Both the position numbers and the translations under genes were made by a program. Source: Kangsaoukella pontilimi (GTDB taxonomy: Bacteria > Pseudomonadota > Alphaproteobacteria > Rhodobacterales > Rhodobacteraceae). From it: a stretch of DNA of 64,000 nt. The notes below the pieces were generated by a model. The model searched no databases. It saw nothing but the letters and a program-made list of their open reading frames with translations, and was not told the DNA's origin. The DNA is taken from the NCBI RefSeq assembly GCF_009830125.1, contig NZ_WUPT01000001.1:558001-622000 (forward strand), read 5' to 3'. Shown here piece by piece: positions 1 through 7,894 of the stretch (its first letter is position 1; each line of letters starts with the position of its first letter).

Positions 1-49
1 GATGGAAAGAAATGAGAAATGACGTAGGGCATGAGACTTTCCTTTCGTT

Positions 50-466
50 TCAGGTGCTGGTTTCGTCAGGGATCGGGCCGTTGGCGGATGCCGCCGGTAC
101 TTGGACCAGCTTCGGCATCGTCGATGCGCTTGCGCCGCCGGATAGGTCGGAGACGCCGGACTCGATCCGCACGATCCGGCCGTCGCGCTTTTGGTGGACG
201 ACCATGGCGCCTTCGCGCGATCCGCTCGCGAAGGACAAGGTCATATGAACAACCAGGATGTCGTCGTTCTCGTAGAGGCAACGCATGTCCTCGATGATGC
301 GATTGCCAGGACGCCAAACCTTTTGCAGCAGGTCACGCATCGCCTCGCGGTTAATTGTGTCCTGTGATTTGTGGCGGACATACTCGAAATCCTCCGCCAG
401 AAGTGCAGCATAGCGCTCGGCATCATCGGCGCGCATTGCCGCCTCCATTTCAGTGTAGATCAGCAT
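50..466 (-). CDS. NTF2/SnoaL-like small protein
   Basis: Encodes 138 residues. The N-terminal helix with acidic and aromatic residues (LLAEDFEYVRHKSQDTINRE) and the later strand pattern (IVVHM, GAMVVHQKRDGRIVRIESG) fit the SnoaL / nuclear-transport-factor-2 fold, in which a conical barrel binds a small hydrophobic ligand or acts as an isomerase or hydrolase. No catalytic residues can be assigned safely. The last 25 residues are Ala/Pro-rich and probably disordered. It stands alone, with no operon partner in the window. Fold assignment is by composition and pattern only; substrate unknown. Confidence 0.6.
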   Translation of the reverse strand: MLIYTEMEAAMRADDAERYAALLAEDFEYVRHKSQDTINREAMRDLLQKVWRPGNRIIEDMRCLYENDDILVVHMTLSFASGSREGAMVVHQKRDGRIVRIESGVSDLSGGASASTMPKLVQVPAASANGPIPDETST

Positions 467-815
467 AAGGGCTCCTTCGTCAGGTCGAGCGGCATCGGCC
501 CTCGCAACGAGGGTTCTTACTGCCGAGTTCAGGGTGATCCGGGATGTACTTAGGCCCCGACAAGAGAAGGCTAGGCGGGGCCATCAAATGCGTCGACGGA
601 CAACATTGCACGCAACGATTGCAGAAATGCCCGTTTCGGTATCAAGGCCGACCCCATTGCCGACATTCGAGCGTCCCGCCGCAATTGTCAGAATTGGGCT
701 CACAGCCGGCATCTGACCAGCATCCACTGTGCGAACTGATGGAAACTCTGAATAATTGGGCGACATTTACCATAGGCCGATAACGCCTGTTCAGTCGGGT
801 GCATCGACGCCCTGT
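467..815. other. non-coding stretch between two minus-strand genes
   Basis: I see no convincing gene here. Short frames exist on both strands, but their translations are Cys/Arg/Pro-rich and carry no domain. It probably contains the promoter of the NTF2-like gene (CAT of its start at 464-466) and decayed sequence. Confidence 0.4.
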
Positions 816-1133
816 TCAGGTCCAAGCCACTGCAGTGCCGATCAGGACTAGACCCATGCCCGAGAGTTCTCTGGCTGTGTAGGCCTCGTCAAAGAGCAGA
901 AATGAGATCGTTCCCAAGATTACTACCTCCGCACCAAGGATGCCGACATAAATTAAGCCGAGCCGCTCCTGTCGAAGTGCAAAGACCTCAAAAGTGCCGG
1001 CCGTAAGTAGCGCGGCTCCTATGATCAAAGCCAGCCCAGTGCTCGGCAGTTCGGCCCACGACTTCATCGCGACCATAGCAACGCAATAGAAGAACGCCGA
1101 AGTCAGCGCGAGAATGGCTACAGGCTGGAACAT
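816..1133 (-). CDS. small four-helix DMT/SMR-like membrane protein
   Basis: Encodes 105 residues if translation begins at the Met starting FQPVAILALTSAFFYC. A longer frame reaches 1397, but its first 88 residues are polar, Cys/Arg-rich and unlike the rest, so I reject that extension. Four hydrophobic segments can be seen (about residues 4-20, 30-48, 56-74 and 85-103), the size and layout of small multidrug-resistance or half-EamA proteins of the drug/metabolite transporter superfamily. The Glu expected in helix 1 of classical SMR drug pumps is not evident there, so drug export is not claimed. Such proteins act as dimers in the inner membrane. Confidence 0.55.
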   Translation of the reverse strand: MFQPVAILALTSAFFYCVAMVAMKSWAELPSTGLALIIGAALLTAGTFEVFALRQERLGLIYVGILGAEVVILGTISFLLFDEAYTARELSGMGLVLIGTAVAWT

Positions 1134-1435
1134 TTTAGCAAATGCAAATGAAACAATTGACGTAGGGTAACCCCTGGATTTGGGAGCGGTCAAAGAAAAT
1201 CCGCAATTTTGCGGTACGACAGAATGGGGTCGGCTGTTGGGTTCCGAGCATTGCGGGCAGTACTTGCCTTCCATCATCCTGGCCTTGGACCTGCTTTTGC
1301 ATGGACGTTTGCTGGTCCGGTGGATGACCGCTTCGGGCTCAGAGCGGACATCTGACGCTTTTGGTCGGATGACCGTGATGCCGAGATGGCCGGACATTCA
1401 CCTCCTTCATCCCCATGCCCCTGGTAGGTAAGGGT

Positions 1436-1564
1436 GTGCTACGAGGGATGACGTGGAGAAGGGCAAAATGGCGTTGTTCGTCCCCCCTGGTAGCACGTGC
1501 TGTGGTAGGAGATACCACGTGCCGCAAGCGCACGTGCTACGAGGGATGACGTGACGTGGTATCT
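1436..1564. repeat. cluster of short direct and inverted repeats
   Basis: The 20-mer GTGCTACGAGGGATGACGTG occurs at 1436-1455 and again at 1534-1553. GGTAGCACGTGC (1489-1500) is inverted as GCACGTGCTAC (1530-1540). AGATACCACGT (1510-1520) is inverted as ACGTGGTATCT (1554-1564). The stretch 1134-1578 holds no convincing gene apart from these. The nested arrangement looks like a REP/MITE-type element or the decayed end of the integrative element that begins just to the right. Confidence 0.55.
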
Positions 1565-1578
1565 CGTATGACGGGATT

Positions 1579-2040
1579 CTAAATTCCATTCTTGCGGCAT
1601 GGATTGTTCGTGCGCACCTCGGCGACTGGGAAGTCGTCGCCCGGTCTCCAGTCCCGAAAGAGATTGCGCGGAACGGGATTGCCCTTGGCGGCAGAGACAT
1701 CACCAAGCCCCTTTGGAAGGGCGATCTCGGTGAGTTCATAGGAATGCGCCCGTGCTTTACCTTTGACGCCCAGGACAGCGACCTGTGTGACGACGATCCA
1801 TCCTTTCTGTTGCAGCTCGATCAGAGCCTTTGCGCCCGTCTTGGTGCTGCAGCCAAGAAGATGGGCGGCCTGGCGTACACTCATCTGAATACGACCGTTG
1901 TTGTTATTGCTCGGTCCTTTCCATTCCAGCTTGATCCAAGGGTAGAGCGCCTGGGCGTAGGGGGACAGCGCCCGCCACGCTGGATATTCCATGTTCTGCC
2001 GGATCATCTTGGTCCAGTGCTCGCCACCTTCGCCGGCCAT
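1579..2040 (-). CDS. winged-helix protein of the integrated element
   Basis: Encodes 153 residues. The N-terminal half (EYPAWRALSPYAQALYPWIK, then MSVRQAAHLLGCSTKTGAKA) reads as a winged helix-turn-helix like those in plasmid/phage replication or helix-turn-helix_36 proteins. A recognition helix is followed by a wing with a basic KGKARAHSYELTE strand. The Ser-Asn-Asn-Asn-Asn-Gly segment is a loop. It is the last gene of the leftward element cassette, 160 bp after the small upstream frame. Probably a replication or control protein of the element; the exact role cannot be read from sequence. Confidence 0.55.
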   Translation of the reverse strand: MAGEGGEHWTKMIRQNMEYPAWRALSPYAQALYPWIKLEWKGPSNNNNGRIQMSVRQAAHLLGCSTKTGAKALIELQQKGWIVVTQVAVLGVKGKARAHSYELTEIALPKGLGDVSAAKGNPVPRNLFRDWRPGDDFPVAEVRTNNPCRKNGI

Positions 2041-2199
2041 CAGTGCCTCCCGTGAGAGGTTATTGCCGGAAAGAGCAACGAGGCTGTTTGTTGGCCATTT
2101 CTCATCCCAAGGCGGCGACGATCGTGACTAATTCCGCGGCAGCTCCCGCGCCATGGTGAAAGCGTCCACCGCGCGTCGCAGTGCGCTAGATATGCGTAT

Positions 2200-2388
2200 T
2201 CACGTCTCATCGCGATCTCCGAAAGCAAAAGGGGCGAGGAGACGCGCGCGCCGCGAAGAGAGACCGTGCCGACGGACCAGCCGCCGTGTCTGTAACTCCG
2301 TGAAAGTGGCATGTGCTGAGGGTAGGGGAATTTCGTCATTGACGTTGCAGTTTTCCGACGTCGCAAAAAGAGGGTGCTTCTTTCTCAT
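2200..2388 (-). CDS. small basic protein of the integrated element
   Basis: A 62-residue frame whose ATG overlaps the TGA of the upstream gene (TGATG), a translational-coupling arrangement that supports its reality. The C-terminal half (RLVRRHGLSSRRARLLAPFA) has the helix-Gly-Leu-Ser-helix pattern of a short HTH-like segment, as seen in small Rhodobacteraceae element proteins. No known function. It could instead be a non-coding remnant, since there are no independent motifs. Confidence 0.35.
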   Translation of the reverse strand: MRKKHPLFATSENCNVNDEIPLPSAHATFTELQTRRLVRRHGLSSRRARLLAPFAFGDRDET

Positions 2389-2801
2389 CACGCAGCCCCT
2401 CCAAAATGAGCCGGAAGCGCAGCGAGGATGGCCATCGCATTGGGGTCAATTCGGCCACACAAGCTGGCGCAGGCCTGGATCAGGGCGTCGCGGGTCCGGA
2501 AGTACCCGACGCTGCGCCACGGCCGCTCGGCGCTACCTCTCTTGCGGCGTTGTGCGATCCATTGACAGTCGTCATGGCAGACGACGACCCGATGACGATC
2601 GCAGAGACGAGCAGCGACGCGGGAATAGTCGTCGCTCGTTTCCTGTAGAGAAATTTCGGGATTAAGGATTTTAGAATGGCTGCTCATGTTGTGCCTCTCG
2701 TTGAACTTGAGAGGCGCCGGAGGTAGAGTAACGGTGTTCTCGCCAAAGAACTTCATCCACCCCCAGCGCCTCGGGTTCCCGAAGCCGGGGGTGGTTGTCA
2801 T
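2388..2801 (-). CDS. hypothetical protein of the integrated element
   Basis: Encodes about 137 residues from an ATG that overlaps the stop of the AlpA-like gene by four bases (ATGA). The best-ordered part is the C-terminal half: HRVVVCHDDCQWIAQRRK, then RPWRSVGYFRTRDALIQACA, and a hydrophobic end. This looks like the short accessory proteins downstream of AlpA regulators in P4-like elements. The first 35 residues are low-quality and a later Met (before SSHSKILNPEIS) may be the true start. Function unknown. Confidence 0.45.
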   Translation of the reverse strand: MTTTPGFGNPRRWGWMKFFGENTVTLPPAPLKFNERHNMSSHSKILNPEISLQETSDDYSRVAARLCDRHRVVVCHDDCQWIAQRRKRGSAERPWRSVGYFRTRDALIQACASLCGRIDPNAMAILAALPAHFGGAA

Positions 2802-2968
2802 TCCGCCAGGGCGGCGATGGCCGCGTCGATGTCGGCTTCGGGCCAATAGAGCCTCGATCCAATCTTGATCGGGCGGGGAAGGCGACCGCAGTCTAGGTCG
2901 CGATAGATCGAACTGCGGCTGCGATTGCCGAGTTTGGATTGAAGGTCGTGGAAGTTAAGATAACGCAT
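2798..2968 (-). CDS. AlpA-family helix-turn-helix regulator
   Basis: Encodes 56 residues from the ATG preceded by GGAG with good spacing; two further ATGs up to 2989 lack such a site. LNFHDLQSKLGNRSRSSIYR followed by DCGRLPRPIKIGSRLYWPE is the classic AlpA/excisionase winged HTH, with a recognition helix reading SIYRDL and a wing GSRLYW. AlpA proteins of P4-type elements activate the integrase promoter or act as excisionases. Here it lies downstream of the integrase in the same orientation, supporting a small integrative element. Confidence 0.8.
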   Translation of the reverse strand: MRYLNFHDLQSKLGNRSRSSIYRDLDCGRLPRPIKIGSRLYWPEADIDAAIAALAE

Positions 2969-3038
2969 TTTCGCTCCGTGCATTGCCATGTTGCACTTTG
3001 CTATCCGAACTTGACCGGCGATGATCAGGAGATGCTAA

Positions 3039-3676
3039 CTAATCTTTCCCCAACTCCTGACGCGACACATTCGACAATGTATCGAGCGCCGTCGCTGCAG
3101 AGACTGGACCGCCGTCTGTCGCCTCAACTCCCAGAGCCTCGAAAATTTCCTCCAAGAATCTTCCAAATGGCCCTGGCCGATAGTGGTTCTGCGATCGCGG
3201 AGCGAAGTCCCTAAGGTGAGTTTCCAAGACCGGCCAAGCTTCAAGCGTTAATTCCTTTCCAGATGAAAGCCAGTTCTCCCATGCCCACCACCACCTGGCC
3301 TTGGCAGCTATATCCGCCACACGCATGTCGGCTTTGGTAGACGGGCGGCGGTAGTAAGAAGGATATTTGGAAAGGCCTTTTTGAAACCGATCGAGCTTGT
3401 CCTCCAGCTCTTCAATATCGAAATCTCCAGTTAAACTAAGAGTTCGGCGCGTTGATCGAGTCAGACTTTGCAGGCTACGCGCGAATTGCCATGCTTTTCT
3501 TTTCGCATCCTCAATATTGTGGAAATCCGTGTCACACCGAAATATCCGCCCGTCGATGTTGATGCGAGAGACATTTCGTATGCAATTCCTTCGGCGTCCC
3601 CACGCTTCGAGAGCGACGGAAGGTGCCGATGGATTACCGACAATAGGTCTTCGCTCTCGGTGCTGCTTCGGTTCAT
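3039..3676 (-). CDS. hypothetical protein, probably frameshifted near its start
   Basis: The convincing part is the C-terminal roughly 190 residues: DAKRKAWQFARSLQSLTRST, then an acidic coiled segment DIEELEDKLDRFQKG, a Trp-rich block RWWWAWENWLSSG, and RPGPFGRFLEEIFEALGV. That frame stays open back into the integrase gene without an ATG, whereas a neighbouring frame has a good start at 3676 (MNRSSTESEDLLSVIHRHL). I infer a one-base indel near 3540-3570 joining the two. No domain recognised. It sits directly after the integrase and is probably a passenger gene of the element. Confidence 0.4.
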
Positions 3677-3693
3677 TTGGTTCTATCTTAGGT

Positions 3694-4866
3694 TCAGGAG
3701 GACTGACGGCGAATAACGAATTCGCTCCAGACCCGGGCAATATCTCGCCGCTGGTCCAAGTAGTCAGTTCGACGATACGCCCGCTCCACCGACCCACCGC
3801 TGACGTGACCGAGCGCGGTCTCTGCAATCTCGCGTGGCGTGTCCGTCGCCTCGGCGCACCAGTCCCGAAACGATGAACGGAAACCATGTGGTCGCGCCTC
3901 CAGTCCCATCCGCTTCATGTAATTTGACATGGTCATGTCAGAGATCACGCCTTTGATGGTCCCAGGAAAGAGAAATCCATCGCGGGAGAACTTTCGGGCT
4001 TCTTCGATCACAGCCTGCGCTTCTGTCGATAGCGGCACGCGGAGGTCAGACGTTGCGCCGACACGGCCTTTCATGTGAGCGGAGGGGATAGTCCAGATGT
4101 CACCATCGATTTGGTCCTCGTGAATGTGCCTGAGCGGATACGAGCGTACCGCGGTCAGGATAAGAAGTTTAAGCGCCAGTTCAGTCACTGACCCGCCGAG
4201 GTTTCGATAGAACGCAGGAACGTCCTGCCATTTCATGGCTGGAATGTGCTGCGCTGTATGACGCTGTTTTCCGAGAAGCGCCTTTGCCTTGTCCGTGGCT
4301 TGAAGGTCGACGTCGAGACCGAGTGCCGCCGCGTGTCGAAGACAGATCGCCAGCCGGTTCATGGCCTTTCGCGCGGTATCCGCCTTCGTGTGCCAGATCG
4401 GGGCGAGGGTGTCTCGGATATCACGCTGATCAATTTCTGAGACGGGCATCCGTCCAAGCTTGGGGAGGACGTGGAGTTCGAGCGGCGTGAACCAGCGGCC
4501 GGCCTTGCCGTCACCTTTCAACTCGGCCTTGCGGCTTTCGAAAGCATCGAGCGCAATATCCTGAAGGATATGCATGTTGCGCTCGGCCTCTTGGCGCTGG
4601 CGCTCACGCTCTTTGATAGCGTCCTTGCCCTGCCGAACCACGGCTCGCCATTTCTACGCTTCATCCCGCGCTTCTTTCAGCGAGACATCCGGATAGCTGC
4701 CGAGACCCATTTCATGGCGGCGTCGGTAAAGCGTGTAGCGAAGAACCCAGATGCCGGCATCGACTTTCCGCTTATAGAAATAGAGACCACCGCCATCGGC
4801 AAGTTTGCTGCCCAAGGCGGCTGCCTTAAGTTGCGTTGGCTGTATGCGATGAAGTGTGCCGGTCAT
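3694..4866 (-). pseudogene. P4-type tyrosine recombinase (integrase) with an in-frame amber stop
   Basis: The N-terminal DUF4102-like arm domain (ADGGGLYFYKRKVDAGIWVL, then GLGSYPDVSLKEARDEA) ends at a TAG at 4654-4656. Beyond it, without any frame change, the protein resumes as KWRAVVRQGKDAIKERERQ and runs through a full catalytic domain. Visible catalytic residues are the first Arg in LTAVRSYPLRH, HGFRSS (His-x-x-Arg), ALGHVSG (His) and the nucleophile Tyr in ERAYRRTDY. In relatives the stop position is normally Arg or similar, so this looks like a single nonsense mutation. Restart at a GTG (4641) would give a protein without the arm-binding domain. The element is therefore probably immobile unless the stop is suppressed. 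Confidence 0.85.
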
Positions 4867-5052
4867 AATCCCCCAGACAGTCCCCTGCTAAATGTGGGGT
4901 GCTATGGGGCAGGGCGGAGCGCAATGAAACCGCTTCTTGCAAATTTATCGTTTGTTTTCACAAGGTGCGGTACATGCTGAGCCAGCAAGATATAGATTAT
5001 TTATGCCCTCTTGGGGGCACCACCGTCCACGGCTGTATCGGCGCGAGAGGCG

Positions 5053-5805
5053 CTACTCCAGAAGCTCCCGCACGAGGTCGCCGTAGGTCAGGTCCGGCTG
5101 GAACGCGCCGTCCCTCAGGAACAGAAGCGTTTGGCGGATCACCATCGGGTCGTTCATCATGAATGTGTGCGTGACTGGCAGAACAATGTGGTCGGTCAGT
5201 CCCGGAAGCCTTGTCGAGGCGACCGAGACCTTTCCGTCATCCGGCCCGTCGATCAGGTAGGAATAGACCGGGTTCAGCGACTGGTTTCCCGCGATCACGC
5301 CCACTTCGACCGGCGGCAGGCCCAGTCGGTTCGGCGCGCTGTTCTCCCCCGTCCCAAGTGCGAGACCCGCCGGCCCGTTTAGCCAGCGGAACGGACCGAG
5401 GTCCCCGAAGATATCGACCAGTTCCGAGCCGTTATTGGGCGGCCCCAGCATGACGACGCGGCCCATTACGGCGGGGCGATTGTCTTCCAGCCATGCGCGG
5501 AGAAGGATACCGCCCATGGAATGCGTGACGAAATGTGTGCGCTCGTCGCCGCAGGCCGCCACCGCATCGTTCAGCGCCACGCCCACCAGCTGCTCGAAGG
5601 GCAGTGACGTTGACGGATAGCCCATGTTGACGGTCTCGAGGGTCGCCGAGCGCAGGGCCTGTTCCATGATCGCCATCGATCCCGGCCCGCGCGCAAGCCC
5701 GTGCAGAAGAACCGCGCAGTCTGCCTGCGATTCCGTCGCCGCGAATATTGCCACGGCTGACATCAGAACTAGGTCCCTCATGCGGTCTCGGAAATGGATT
5801 TTCAT
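5053..5805 (-). CDS. secreted alpha/beta-hydrolase (lipase/esterase-like)
   Basis: Encodes 250 residues. The ATG at 5805 gives a short basic N-terminus and a hydrophobic segment ([12 protein letters not shown]) ending near Ala28, a likely signal peptide. The nucleophile elbow is T-H-S-M-G-G with Ser96. An oxyanion His-Gly (LLHGLARG) lies near residue 35, and the Asp and His of the triad are probably in the [15 protein letters not shown] region. It resembles triacylglycerol lipase/PGAP1-like esterases acting in the periplasm or outside the cell. The frame continues upstream to 6204, but that part overlaps the divergent flavoprotein and lacks coding character. Substrate unknown. Confidence 0.75.
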   Translation of the reverse strand: MKIHFRDRMRDLVLMSAVAIFAATESQADCAVLLHGLARGPGSMAIMEQALRSATLETVNMGYPSTSLPFEQLVGVALNDAVAACGDERTHFVTHSMGGILLRAWLEDNRPAVMGRVVMLGPPNNGSELVDIFGDLGPFRWLNGPAGLALGTGENSAPNRLGLPPVEVGVIAGNQSLNPVYSYLIDGPDDGKVSVASTRLPGLTDHIVLPVTHTFMMNDPMVIRQTLLFLRDGAFQPDLTYGDLVRELLE

Positions 5806-5893
5806 AATGGCTGGAACCGGAACAGAAAGATGGAGACTCTTACAGATATAAGGCGCGGGTAACACGCGTCTCCTTAAAAAGGAATGGGAACAA

Positions 5894-6829
5894 ATGTTGG
5901 AGCGTGCAAGGTCTGCCGCCGTGATCGGGGCAGGGATGACCGGGCTTACCGTTGCTGACAAGCTGACTTCAGCGGGATGGAATGTCAGCGTATTCGAGAA
6001 GGGACGCGCGCGGGGGGGACGTATCTCCACGCGGCGCACACCGCGGGGCTTTTTCGACCATGGTGCGCCGGAAATTGATGCGCGGGGTGAGGATTTTCGA
6101 AGATTTCTCAACACTTTGGGCGCTGTCGGCGACGCGCACGGACGCCTCTTCGGCAAGCCGGGAATGCGGTCGATCTTCGACCCTCTGGGCGAAGCGGTCA
6201 CCATCCGGCAGGCGACTGAGATCGCCGGTCTGAAACGCGAGTCGCCAGGCTGGGTTCTGAGACGCAGAGATGGTCGGGAATTCGCGCATTACGATCATGT
6301 TATCGTGACCATTCCGGCCCCGCAGGCGGCCGATCTTGTCCGTTCGGTCGATCCCTCGCTCGCCTACGAGGTGTCTGCGGTCAGGATGCAGCCGGTCTGG
6401 ACCTGCATGGTCGAGTTCGAAACCCCGGTCGACTGTCCGGATATGTCCGAGAACGGGCCCGTGCTGCGCGCCGACCGCATGGGCGGCAAGCCGGGCCGGA
6501 CAGATGACCGCAACGCCTGGGTCATTCATATGAAACCCGAATTTGCGGAAGCGACGATCAATGTCGACCCTGAGCTTATGGCGCCCCAGATCCTGGAAGC
6601 CTTTGCCGAGACCTGCGGAATGGAGCTTCCGGGCGTGATCTACCTGTCAGCCCATCGCTGGCGCTTTGCGTTCGCGGATCAGCCTCTTGGCAGGCCCTAT
6701 CTGATGTCTTCGCATCAGGACCTTCTTGTTGGGGGCGACTGGACGCTCGGCCGCAGGGCGGAGGACGGGTTCGACAGCGGGCGGGCGATGGCGCATTCCA
6801 TCCTTTCGCAGGAACTCGCCTACCGCTAA
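5894..6829 (+). CDS. renalase-like FAD-dependent amine oxidase family protein
   Basis: Encodes 311 residues. The N-terminal dinucleotide-binding motif [17 protein letters not shown] and the following [15 protein letters not shown] (the FAD-contacting GG-motif) identify an NAD(P)/FAD-dependent oxidoreductase of the renalase / amine-oxidase type. The C-terminal [20 protein letters not shown] is the second FAD-binding segment. Bacterial renalases oxidise 2- or 6-dihydro-NAD(P) isomers; that activity is likely but unproven. It is divergent from the lipase gene (88 bp between starts) and ends 9 bp before mnmH, so the two are probably co-transcribed. Confidence 0.75.
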   Translation: MLERARSAAVIGAGMTGLTVADKLTSAGWNVSVFEKGRARGGRISTRRTPRGFFDHGAPEIDARGEDFRRFLNTLGAVGDAHGRLFGKPGMRSIFDPLGEAVTIRQATEIAGLKRESPGWVLRRRDGREFAHYDHVIVTIPAPQAADLVRSVDPSLAYEVSAVRMQPVWTCMVEFETPVDCPDMSENGPVLRADRMGGKPGRTDDRNAWVIHMKPEFAEATINVDPELMAPQILEAFAETCGMELPGVIYLSAHRWRFAFADQPLGRPYLMSSHQDLLVGGDWTLGRRAEDGFDSGRAMAHSILSQELAYR

Positions 6830-6838
6830 GACCGGCGA

Positions 6839-7894
6839 ATGCCATTCGCGCCCGAAACCGTTCAGAACTTCCTCGCCGCGCCGTTCGACGCGGTCATCGA
6901 CGTGCGCTCGCCGTCGGAATATGCCGAGGACCATGTGCCGGGGGCCATCAGCCTTCCGGTCCTCTCGGACGAGGAGCGCGCGCGGGTCGGCACGATCTAC
7001 GTGCAGGAAAGCCCGTTTCTGGCCCGCAAGATCGGCGCGGCCCTCGTCGCGCGAAACGCGGCAACGCATATCGAGGGGCCGCTTGCCGATCTGGAGGGCG
7101 GGTGGAAGCCGCTCGTCTATTGCTGGCGCGGCGGCCAGCGGTCGGGCTCGTTCGCGTCGATCCTCGGTCAGATCGGCTGGCGGGCCGACACGGTCGAGGG
7201 CGGTTACAGGCGCTGGCGGCGGCTCGTGAAGGAAGCGCTCTATGACCGGCCCTTTCCCGCGCCCGTAATCCTGCTCGACGGAAATACCGGCACAGCCAAG
7301 ACGGACCTTCTGGCCCGGCTCGCGTCGCGCGGGGTTCAGGTCATCGACCTTGAGGGGCTCGCCAACCACAAGGGCTCGGCACTCGGGTCTCAGGGGCCGC
7401 AGCCGGCGCAGAAGGCGTTCGAGACCGCGCTCGCCACCGAAATGGCAAGGCTCGATCCGGCGCGGCCAGTCGTGGTCGAGGCGGAATCGAGCAAGATCGG
7501 GCGCCTGATCCTGCCGCCGTCGCTGTTCAACGCCATGAAAGCCGCCCCCGCGATCGAGGTCACGGCCCCGGTCGAGGCGCGGGCGGCTTACCTGGTCGAA
7601 GACTATGCCGGGCTGATCGAAGCCTCGGATGGACGGATCGACCGGCTGGATCTTTTGCGCCCGCTTCAGGGGCATGAGGCGGTGGATGCCTGGCAGGCCA
7701 TGGCGCGGGAAGGCCGGTACAGTGACCTCGCCCGCGAACTGATCACACGGCACTACGATCCACGCTACGCAAAGGTGCGCGCCCGGACCACGACCGAGCG
7801 GATGACCGAGGTGGCGACCGAGACGCTGGACCTGGATGGGCGGGAGCGGTTGGCCGACCGGATCGCCGCCGTGATCAGCGGGCAGTCAGGCTGA
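6839..7894 (+). CDS. mnmH: tRNA 2-selenouridine synthase
   Basis: Encodes 351 residues and replaces sulfur by selenium in 2-thiouridine at the wobble position of Lys/Glu/Gln tRNAs, using selenophosphate. The N-terminal rhodanese domain starts with FDAVIDVRSPSEYAEDHVPG and carries the catalytic Cys95 in VYCWRGGQRSGS. The C-terminal P-loop domain begins LLDGNTGTAKTDLLARL, a Walker A with Ala in place of the usual Gly before Lys, as in this family. It lies directly downstream of the renalase-like gene and converges with selD, their 3' ends overlapping by 20 bp. That pairs selenophosphate supply and use. Confidence 0.92.
   Translation: MPFAPETVQNFLAAPFDAVIDVRSPSEYAEDHVPGAISLPVLSDEERARVGTIYVQESPFLARKIGAALVARNAATHIEGPLADLEGGWKPLVYCWRGGQRSGSFASILGQIGWRADTVEGGYRRWRRLVKEALYDRPFPAPVILLDGNTGTAKTDLLARLASRGVQVIDLEGLANHKGSALGSQGPQPAQKAFETALATEMARLDPARPVVVEAESSKIGRLILPPSLFNAMKAAPAIEVTAPVEARAAYLVEDYAGLIEASDGRIDRLDLLRPLQGHEAVDAWQAMAREGRYSDLARELITRHYDPRYAKVRARTTTERMTEVATETLDLDGRERLADRIAAVISGQSG

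Noticed and set aside
1134-1397. N-terminal extension of the small membrane protein, with a CPQC...C zinc-ribbon-like stretch
   Set aside because: The composition is Arg/Ser/Cys-rich and unlike the membrane part, and a good start exists at 1133. Probably non-coding or a decayed remnant.
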